A DNA stretch of 64,000 nt from Nostoc sp. LPT (GTDB lineage: Bacteria > Cyanobacteriota > Cyanobacteriia > Cyanobacteriales > Nostocaceae). Position numbers and translations under genes: made by a program. Under the pieces are notes generated by a model. It saw only the letters and a list, made by a program, of their open reading frames with translations. It did not search any database and had not been told where the DNA came from. Below, one piece after another: positions 8,045 to 15,486 of the stretch. Location of the stretch: contig NZ_JABXKF010000019.1 of NCBI RefSeq assembly GCF_017115165.1, forward strand, positions 1 through 64,000, written 5' to 3'. Position 1 is the first letter of the stretch. Every line of letters begins with the position of its first letter.

Positions 8045-11000
8045 TAATTGCCCATTGGGTAATCGATACAATCCTTGTGGTTCAATTATTGGGTCGCCTT
8101 TTTTCCAGTGACGTGGTGTTGGTTCAATACTACGCACATCACCAGTTGTATAGGCTGAAGTTAATACATCTCCTGGAGTATAGCGTAAAGCACCAGAACC
8201 TGTAATGGTAAAAGAGTTTTCTTGTCGCTTGGTGCCGCGTGAAATGCAGCTATTGGCAATGAGTGCGTTGGTGTCGATGACGTTTGGTGATAATCCGGTA
8301 AAGCTATTTTGAATAGAACTGTTATCGGGTGTATTGATATTTGTTACACCGGAAACGCCTAATTCAGAACTGGCGGTAATATCGCTTTTCTCAGTTAGTT
8401 TTGGACGCGATTCGATACCGAAGATACCTTGCGAGTTGATTTGGATGTTTCCACCTGTTCCTGTAAAAGCGTTAGCGCTGATATCGCTGTTTTCTTTGGG
8501 AACTGCAACGATAAATTTTGAGTTGATATTGATGTTACCACCATCGCCACCTTTTTCGGCTGTACCTGCGTTGGTAGAGATTTGAGCGCCATGACGGAGT
8601 AAGAGGAAGTCGCTGTTGACGTTGATGTTACCACCGTTACCGGATGCAGATTCAGCGTTGAGTTTACCTTGGTTATCTAAGGTAATTTTGGGTGAGTTGA
8701 TTTCGATGTCGCCTGTGATTCCTGAGCCTGTGGAACTGACAAATAAGCCACTGTTAGCGCCGATATTTACTACGTTATCAGGAAATTTAGCAATGCGATC
8801 GCTGTAACTAGGGTCAATATCGCTAATTATTACCTTATCGTCAGCGTTGACAGTAATTTTACCTGCACGTCCATTGCTTGAGGTAATGGTGGTGAGTTGT
8901 CCGCCGTTGAGTGCTTCAAAGACATTTGCATTTACCGTAATATCGCCACCTTTTTGATTATTTCTAGTGCGTGCATCCAGTAAAGCGCCGTCTGATACGC
9001 GAAAGATATTGGTGTTTACACTAATATCGCCACCTTTGCCTTGAGAATTAGAATCAGTAAATGTGAATAAAGCACTAGATAATCCTGTCTCTTGATTGGT
9101 TCCAGAAACAGTTACTGTATCTTTTGCATGAATGCGAACATTCCCCGCATTCCCCTGTCCCAAAGTTGAGGCAACAAGTTGAGCGCCATCACTTAGAGAC
9201 AAGTCACCAGAATCGATAAAAATGTTACCCCCATTCCCAACTGTTCCTGTGTCCACAAAGCTGAAAATAGCACTGGGAAAACCGTTTTTCTGCCCAACAA
9301 TATCAACAGTATCTGTTACCAAAACATTGACATTGCCTGCATCCCCCTGCCCTGCTGGTTGGGTAGCAGATGCTCTAAGAGTAGCAGTTAGCAGTTGACC
9401 GCCATCAGTAAGTGACAGTGTTGTAGCATTGATGTCGATATTGCCTCCTTTACCTACGCCTCCTGCTTCTACTGTACTGAAGATGGCAGTTGGTTGACCT
9501 GCAAGGGAAATAGCATCTTTTGCTCGTACCGTTACATTCCCCGCATTCCCCTGTCCCAAAGTTGAGGCAACAAGTTGAGCGCCATCACTTAGAGACAAGT
9601 CACCAGAATCGATAAAAATGTTACCCCCATTCCCAACTGTTCCTGTGTCCACAAAGCTGAAAATAGCACTGGGAAAACCGTTTTTCTGCCCAACAATATC
9701 AACAGTATCTGTTACCAAAACATTGACATTGCCTGCATCCCCCTGCCCTGCTGGTTGGGTAGCAGATGCTCTAAGAGTAGCAGTTAGCAGTTGACCGCCA
9801 TCAGTAAGTGACAGTGTTGTAGCATTGATGTCAATATTGCCTCCTTTACCTACGCCTCCTGCTTCTACAGTGCTCAAAATGCTCCCATTACCTGCAAGGG
9901 AAATAGCATCTTTTGCACGTACCGTTACATTACCTGCATTCCCCAGTCCAAAAGTTGAGGCATTAAGTAGAGCACCATCACTTAGAGAGAAGTCACCAGA
10001 ATCGATAAAAATGTTACCGCAATTCCCAACTGTTCCTGTGTCCACATTGCTGCGAATCCCACTGGTAAAACCGTTTTTCTCCCCAGCAATATCAACAGCA
10101 CCTGTTACCAAAACATTGACATTGCCTGCATTCCCCTGTCCTGCTGGTTGGGTAGCAGATGCACCACGAGTAATAGTTAGCAGTTGAGCGCCATCAGTGA
10201 GTGACAGTGTTGTAGCATTGATGTCTATATTGCCTCCTTTACCTACACCTCCTGCTTCTACGGTGCTTAAAATGTAAGCGTTACCTGCAAGGTCAACAGC
10301 ATTTTTTGCACCCACTGTCACATTCCCTGCATTTCCTTGTCCATAAGTTGAGGTATTAAGTTGAGCGCCATCTCGTAATGAGAAGTCACCAGAATCGATG
10401 GTAATGTTACCCCCATTCCCAACTCCTCCCGTGAGCAAAGTAGTGCGGATAGCACTGTCTGCCCCCGCAACTTCTACTTTTCCTGTGGTATTGAGGGTAA
10501 TATTTCCTGCCTGACTCTTAGGTGAATCTAAACCTTGTCCACCAGTGCTAGCGACCAGTCGAGCGCCATCACTTAGAGAGAATGAGCCACTTGAGATGTC
10601 TATATTTCCCCCATTACCTCTTGCTCCCGTTTCTACATTGGTGAAAATTGCACTAGCAAGTTCACCTTTTGTTCCAGAGATTGTTAACGCACCAGTTAGA
10701 TTAATATTGATACTTCCCCCATTTCCTCGTCCAGCTACCTCGTCAGTGTCTGCTCCACGGATTCCACTTTGCAGTTGAGCGCCATCAGTGAGGGAGAGGG
10801 AACTACCTCTGATGTTGATACCTCCACTGTTGCCTACACCTCCTGTTTCCACATTATTGTAGATGTCGCCACCCACAAGGGAAACAGCATCTTTTGCAAT
10901 CACCGTCACGTTCCCTGCATTTCCTTGTCCATAAGTTGAGGTATTGAGTTGAGCGCCATCTCCTAATGAGAATGAACCAGAATCGATAAAAATGTTACCC

Positions 11001-14000
11001 CCATTCCCTTGTCCATAAGTTGAGGCTTCAAGTTCAGCGCTATTGGTCAGAGAAACTCTCTGAGCTTTGATTGTAATATCTCCTCCAGAGCGTTTCCCTG
11101 TAAATCCCGGTGAAGGTATTGCTAAAGGACCGACAACGCTATATGCTCCAGTAAGATTATTACTTCCTACTCCATCAAAGAAAATTGTATTTCCGGCTTC
11201 AATGGTGATACTTCCTGCATTACCTTGTCCAAAGGTTACAGCCTGTATTACAGAATCATTGCTGACAAAAACAGAGTCATCAGCATTAATTTGAATATTT
11301 CCGGCGCTACCTTTTCCAAGAGTACTTGTAGCTATTTGAGCACCATTAGCAAGGGAAAGCGATCGTACATTGATGTCAATATTTCCACCTTTACCATCAC
11401 CACCTGCTCCTACTATACTGAAGATGCTACTATTACTACCTGCAAGGTCAACAGCATTTTTTGCACCCACTGTCACATTCCCTGCATTTCCTTGTCCATA
11501 AGTTGAGGTATTAAGTTGAGCGCCATCGCTTAGAGAGAAGTCACCAGAATCGATAAAAATGTTACCGCCATTCCCAACAGTCCCCGTTCCCACATTGCTG
11601 CGAATCCCACTGGGAAAACCGTTTTTCTCCCCAGCAATATCAACAGCACCTGTTACCAAAACATTGACATTGCCAGCATCCCCCTGCCCTGCTGGTTGGG
11701 TAGCAGATGCACCACGAGTGGAAGTTAGCAGTTGAGCGCTATCAGTGAGTGACAGTGTTGCTGCATTGATGTCGATATTGCCTCCTTTACCTACGCCTCC
11801 TGCTTCCACGGTGCTGAAAATGTCACCACCCACAAGGGAAATAGCATTTTTTGCACCCACTGTCACATTCCCTGCATTTCCTTGTCCATAAGTTGAGGTA
11901 TTAAGTTGAGCGCCATCTCGTAATGAGAAGTCACCAGAATCGATGGTAATGTTACCCCCATTCCCAACTCCTCCCGTGAGCAAAGTAGTGCGGATAGCAC
12001 TGTCTGCCCCCGCAACTTCTACTTTTCCTGTGGTATTGAGGGTAATATTTCCTGCCTGACTCTTAGGTGAATCTAAACCTTGTCCACCAGTGCTAGCGAC
12101 CAGTCGAGCGCCATCACTTAGAGAGAATGAGCCACTTGAGATGTCTATATTTCCCCCATTACCTCTTGCTCCCGTTTCTACATCGGTAAAAATTGCGCTA
12201 GCAAGTTCACCTTTTGTTCCAGAGATTGTCAACGCACCAGTTAGATTAATATTGATACTTCCCCCATTTCCTCGTCCAGCTACTTCGTCAGTGTCTGCTC
12301 CACGGATTCCACTTTGCAGTTGAGCACCATCAGTGAGGGAGAGGGAACTACCTCTGATGTTGATACCTCCACTGTTGCCTACACCTCCCGTTTCCACATT
12401 ACTGAAAATTTTACCATTTGCAAGGGAAATAGCATCTTTTGCACCCACTGTCACATTCCCTGCATTTCCTTGTCCATAAGTTGAAGCAGAAAGTTGAGCG
12501 CCATTGGTCAGAGAAACTTTCTCAGCTGTAATAGTAATATCTCCTCCAGAGCGTTTCTCTCTAAATTCCGGTGAAGGTATTGCGAAGGGCCCGACAGCGC
12601 TATATGCTCCACTAGAAATATTATTACTTCCTACTCCATCGAGAGAAACTGTATTTCTTTCGATGGTGATACTTCCTGCATTACCTTGTCCAAAGGTTGC
12701 AGCCTGTATTACAGAACCACTCCTGACAAAAATAGAGTCATCAGCATTAATTTGAATATTTCCGGCGCTACCTTTTCCAAGAGTGCTTGTAGCTATTTGA
12801 GCGCCATTAGCAAGAGAAAGCGATCGCGCTCTAATATTGATATTAGCCCCATTTCCTATACCTAAAGAATCAACAGCACCAAGTACTCCACTGTTAGTTC
12901 CTGAAAATGAAACTTTGTCTTTTGCCAAGATAATGACATTCCCTGCATTTCCCTGTCCATAAATTGAGGCAGAAAGTAGAGCGCCATCAGTGAGGGAGAG
13001 GGAACTACCTCTGATGTTGATACCTCCACTGTTGCCTACACCTCCCGTTCCCACATTACTGAAGATGTCACCACCTGCAAGGGAAATAGCATCTTTTGCA
13101 CCCACCGTCACATTCCCCGCATTTCCCTGTCCATAAGTTGAAGCAGAAAGTTGAGCGCCATCACTTAGAAAGAATGAACCAGAATCGATGGTAATGTTAC
13201 CGCCATTGCCTTTTGAATCTTCACTCACAAGATTGCGAATCTTACTCCCGGAGTCAGCAACTTTGATGTCCCCGGTAGCATTAAGCGTAATATCCCCCGC
13301 AGTAGCCTCTGGTTTCCCCAAACCTTCAGCGATACCAGCATTCAGCAGACTCCCTCCCAAAATATCTATATTGCGGGCATTAACCACAATATCACCGCCA
13401 CCAGCAGCTTCTACATACACACGCGCTTCATTGGTAAGTGATACATCTGCACGAGTCACATTAAGAGGAAATTTCAAGCTGAGATTATCCCCATTAAAAA
13501 GAAGATTGACATTTCCAGGTGCTGCTAACCCCCCTAATTCAACTCTCCCGCCATAAGCATTTAACTCGCCGCCATCCATGTTGACATTACCGCCCACTAG
13601 CAGCAAACTTTTACCATCAGGTACTCGCAAACCATATACATTAAATCCCGCTGGGTCTGTTCCGGCTCGTGCAATTGAGTTATTTTGAATTCCTGCACCT
13701 TGATTAAGCTGATTAAACCACAACGCCGAAGGTTGAATCGTCAACAATGGTGCTGCTTTGGGATTGGTGGCACTGAAAATACCCTGATTCCCAAACTGCA
13801 CTCCATTGGCTGTTGTCCCGACAAAACTACCCTGCACATCTAACCGCGCATTCTCTCCAAACAAAATCCCATTGGGATTAATCAAAAACAAATTTGCTGC
13901 ACCATTAACTCCCAATGTCCCGAAAATATTTGACGCATTCCCACCTGTTACCCGCGTCAATATATTTTCTATTCCAGTGGGATTACCAAAATATACTCGT

Positions 14001-14254
14001 TGCCCATTTTCGATATTAAATTCGCTAAAACTATGAAAAAGATTGCTGCCGCGTATTGCACCACCGTCAATTTTGTCGCCTAGTGCGCCATTAATTATCA
14101 GATTTTGTTTAAGTTGAGAAGCTTCTGACGAGAGTGTATTATCGGGTATGATTTGTGCATAGGCTGGCAAAGCTTGGCTCAATACAGTGGATATTAAGCA
14201 TAAAGAAATAATACTTTTAATACTGCTTTTTTGAGGATGATGTGCTTGATTCAT
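8018..14254 (-). CDS. TpsA filamentous haemagglutinin-type exoprotein
   Basis: Giant surface or secreted adhesin-like protein of a two-partner-secretion system, 2078 residues. A signal peptide ends near residue 33 (LPAYAQ). The TPS/haemagglutination-activity domain spans about 35-300 and contains GGAIRGSNLFHSFSEFN, NILTRVTGGNASNIFGTLG and NLFLINPNGILFGENARLD, the NPNG motif being typical. The rest is right-handed beta-helix built from GNGGNI-x-I-x-SGSFSLSDGAQL type repeats. The C-terminus (CISRGTKRQENSFTITGSGA, then GLYRLPNGQLILSRSC) is a conserved cyanobacterial ending. Two recent internal duplications are visible (see repeats). The neighbouring TpsB at 5361-7088 is the presumed transporter. 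Ligand and biological role are unknown. Confidence 0.93.
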   Translation of the reverse strand: MNQAHHPQKSSIKSIISLCLISTVLSQALPAYAQIIPDNTLSSEASQLKQNLIINGALGDKIDGGAIRGSNLFHSFSEFNIENGQRVYFGNPTGIENILTRVTGGNASNIFGTLGVNGAANLFLINPNGILFGENARLDVQGSFVGTTANGVQFGNQGIFSATNPKAAPLLTIQPSALWFNQLNQGAGIQNNSIARAGTDPAGFNVYGLRVPDGKSLLLVGGNVNMDGGELNAYGGRVELGGLAAPGNVNLLFNGDNLSLKFPLNVTRADVSLTNEARVYVEAAGGGDIVVNARNIDILGGSLLNAGIAEGLGKPEATAGDITLNATGDIKVADSGSKIRNLVSEDSKGNGGNITIDSGSFFLSDGAQLSASTYGQGNAGNVTVGAKDAISLAGGDIFSNVGTGGVGNSGGINIRGSSLSLTDGALLSASIYGQGNAGNVIILAKDKVSFSGTNSGVLGAVDSLGIGNGANINIRARSLSLANGAQIATSTLGKGSAGNIQINADDSIFVRSGSVIQAATFGQGNAGSITIERNTVSLDGVGSNNISSGAYSAVGPFAIPSPEFREKRSGGDITITAEKVSLTNGAQLSASTYGQGNAGNVTVGAKDAISLANGKIFSNVETGGVGNSGGINIRGSSLSLTDGAQLQSGIRGADTDEVAGRGNGGSININLTGALTISGTKGELASAIFTDVETGARGNGGNIDISSGSFSLSDGARLVASTGGQGLDSPKSQAGNITLNTTGKVEVAGADSAIRTTLLTGGVGNGGNITIDSGDFSLRDGAQLNTSTYGQGNAGNVTVGAKNAISLVGGDIFSTVEAGGVGKGGNIDINAATLSLTDSAQLLTSTRGASATQPAGQGDAGNVNVLVTGAVDIAGEKNGFPSGIRSNVGTGTVGNGGNIFIDSGDFSLSDGAQLNTSTYGQGNAGNVTVGAKNAVDLAGSNSSIFSIVGAGGDGKGGNIDINVRSLSLANGAQIATSTLGKGSAGNIQINADDSVFVSNDSVIQAVTFGQGNAGSITIEAGNTIFFDGVGSNNLTGAYSVVGPLAIPSPGFTGKRSGGDITIKAQRVSLTNSAELEASTYGQGNGGNIFIDSGSFSLGDGAQLNTSTYGQGNAGNVTVIAKDAVSLVGGDIYNNVETGGVGNSGGINIRGSSLSLTDGAQLQSGIRGADTDEVAGRGNGGSININLTGALTISGTKGELASAIFTNVETGARGNGGNIDISSGSFSLSDGARLVASTGGQGLDSPKSQAGNITLNTTGKVEVAGADSAIRTTLLTGGVGNGGNITIDSGDFSLRDGAQLNTSTYGQGNAGNVTVGAKNAVDLAGNAYILSTVEAGGVGKGGNIDINATTLSLTDGAQLLTITRGASATQPAGQGNAGNVNVLVTGAVDIAGEKNGFTSGIRSNVDTGTVGNCGNIFIDSGDFSLSDGALLNASTFGLGNAGNVTVRAKDAISLAGNGSILSTVEAGGVGKGGNIDINATTLSLTDGGQLLTATLRASATQPAGQGDAGNVNVLVTDTVDIVGQKNGFPSAIFSFVDTGTVGNGGNIFIDSGDLSLSDGAQLVASTLGQGNAGNVTVRAKDAISLAGQPTAIFSTVEAGGVGKGGNIDINATTLSLTDGGQLLTATLRASATQPAGQGDAGNVNVLVTDTVDIVGQKNGFPSAIFSFVDTGTVGNGGNIFIDSGDLSLSDGAQLVASTLGQGNAGNVRIHAKDTVTVSGTNQETGLSSALFTFTDSNSQGKGGDISVNTNIFRVSDGALLDARTRNNQKGGDITVNANVFEALNGGQLTTITSSNGRAGKITVNADDKVIISDIDPSYSDRIAKFPDNVVNIGANSGLFVSSTGSGITGDIEINSPKITLDNQGKLNAESASGNGGNINVNSDFLLLRHGAQISTNAGTAEKGGDGGNININSKFIVAVPKENSDISANAFTGTGGNIQINSQGIFGIESRPKLTEKSDITASSELGVSGVTNINTPDNSSIQNSFTGLSPNVIDTNALIANSCISRGTKRQENSFTITGSGALRYTPGDVLTSAYTTGDVRSIEPTPRHWKKGDPIIEPQGLYRLPNGQLILSRSCSK
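9155..9830. repeat. Tandem 396-bp duplication inside TpsA
   Basis: The block starting at 9155 recurs at 9551 (offset 396 bp = 132 codons) with essentially no differences over about 280 bp. It encodes two copies of a beta-helix segment containing VDIVGQKNGFPSAIFSFVDT. Near-identity at DNA level suggests recent unequal exchange, gene conversion or an assembly artefact. Confidence 0.75.
10301..12395. repeat. Two ~550-bp near-identical blocks inside TpsA, 1545 bp apart
   Basis: 10301-10850 and 11846-12395 match with only a handful of substitutions; the offset is 1545 bp = 515 codons, so the frame is kept. The encoded unit includes LTISGTKGELASAIFT, GQGLDSPKSQAGNITLN and VEVAGADSAIRTTLLTGGVG. This is an in-frame segmental duplication of the beta-helix. 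Confidence 0.75.
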
Positions 14255-14303
14255 AAATAATTCACCTTGGATAAATTCAAATAAAATCCACGATCAGGTA
14301 AAC

Positions 14304-14447
14304 GACTAGGTAATGCATTCACCTATAGTTGCATGATTTTTGTATCGTGCGATCGCATGATTGTGCATCCCATTTTGCAGAAAACTGTGTATCCAAATTT
14401 TCCGATATGTGCAATATTTTGTTTTAACAACTTCGACTCAAGATTAA
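14304..14447. repeat. Direct repeat copy 2: relic of the 3' end of a second TpsA
   Basis: Matches 7895-8044. On the minus strand it still reads LILSRSC followed by a stop (14424-14426), the same ending as the intact TpsA apart from its last two codons, and then the same downstream flank. It now serves as the region just upstream of the intact TpsA start. Confidence 0.8.
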
Positions 14448-15061
14448 TCCGTTACAAAAAAATTTTGGCGTTGCTGAATCAAGGGATGATTCTTGTAGGG
14501 TGGGCGACACGAGCGCCCTGAAATACAAGGGACGGGCAAATCGCCCCATCCCACAAAACTAGCAAAATCATCCCGCTTTCTCTGCAACGCCAAAATTTTC
14601 TGTTTGAATGTTAATATCCTCACCACGTCCAATTGCTCCAGCACCAAGTTTGGTATTTATAAAACTATCCCCAGAGTACCCAAAATATCCGAGCGATTCT
14701 CACCTGTAACGCGAGCTAGAATATTTTGAATTTCGTTGCTAATATTTTGGAAATAAACGCCTCGAAGTTCACCAACATTAAACTCTTGAAAGCTATAAAA
14801 TAAGTTTGCTTGGCGAATTGCTCCACCGTTAATTACATCAATCGGGAAACCAACACTATCAAAAGATACAACACTAGAACTTTCAGCGCCAAGACTATTG
14901 TCGGGGATAATTTTACTCTCAGCAAAGGCAGGTTTTTCAGAAAGTGCGATACCTACGGTAAGCTTTGCTAATACATTTACACAGCCGCTCAATGCCACTA
15001 TATTTAAGCAGCAAACTAAGGCATCTTTCCACGACACTTGAAAGTCCTTGAATAATTTCAT
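14424..15061 (-). pseudogene. Decayed second TpsA (haemagglutinin-type) gene
   Basis: Remnant of a paralogue of the downstream TpsA. From 15061 it encodes a signal peptide and the first part of a TPS domain: KIIPDNSLGAES, GGAIRQANLFYSFQEFNVGE, NILARVTGENRSDILGTLG, then a stop after GIVL. The sequence then jumps to an out-of-frame beta-helix fragment (KLGAGAIGRGEDINIQTENF, about 14600-14650), is interrupted by a MITE-like element, and ends with the conserved LILSRSC plus stop. Nearly all of the roughly 6-kb body has been deleted. It might still yield a secreted peptide of about 100 residues, but a role is unlikely. Confidence 0.85.
14459..14599. mobile_element. MITE-like palindromic element
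   Basis: About 141 bp bounded by AAAATTTTGGCGTTGC and its exact reverse complement GCAACGCCAAAATTTT. Similarity continues inward (GGATGATT / AATCATCC), with an inner palindrome TTGTAGGGTGGGCG ... CGCCCCATCCCACAA. There is no coding capacity. AAAATTTT is itself palindromic, so it may be part of the inverted repeat or a target duplication. It sits inside the TpsA relic; an internally similar sequence lies at 23313-23402. Confidence 0.75.
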
Positions 15062-15486
15062 TTTCCCGATTCAGAGGGTATTAATACTTGTATAATCATC
15101 TGATCGTATCAGTAGAAGACTTCATACTGTACATGAGTAAAATTAAGTTTGCTTAAGAAACTGTCACTTTCAAATATGTGGCTATAATCCATCTAAAATG
15201 CAGCAAATGCCTGTATTAAATGTTAGTTTAATGCAAAATAAAGTATTTTAAGTTTTATCTATATAGCTTGCACTTCCAGTCACTAAATGCAAGACAAATT
15301 GCATAAAACTGCACACCTTCTAAAAGCTTAGTTTTTGATGCCTATTTCTGGTAAGTTAAAAAGAAAAGCCATACATATAAGTGTTTCCTCTATTAATTGG
15401 GAATAACTGGCGATCGCCAAAACCATTTGTATAAAAAATAACTTATTTAGACTGAATACCATAACCAGGCGTTGCAGAATTAAAAT
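15062..15486. promoter_or_regulatory. Divergent intergenic region, TpsA relic / CHAT gene
   Basis: A 425-bp AT-rich gap between the divergent TpsA relic and the TPR-CHAT gene. It must hold the CHAT promoter, but I could not pick a convincing -35/-10 pair. One HIP1-like GCGATCGC lies near 15412. No RNA gene or repeat was recognised. Confidence 0.35.

Noticed and set aside
7957-8205. An 82-codon frame on the plus strand at the TpsA 3' end
   Set aside because: It overlaps the conserved TpsA C-terminus antisense; similarity to the 14333-14521 frame only reflects the DNA duplication.
9825-13556. Several open frames on the plus strand opposite the TpsA gene
   Set aside because: They are shadows of the repeated beta-helix codons: the peptides are Pro/Ser/Leu-rich, repeat with the TpsA repeats, and lack recognisable domains or ribosome-binding sites.
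14444-14647. A 67-codon frame on the minus strand beside the TpsA relic
   Set aside because: It reads through the MITE-like element and is out of frame with the recognisable TpsA fragment (GAIGRGEDINIQTENF).
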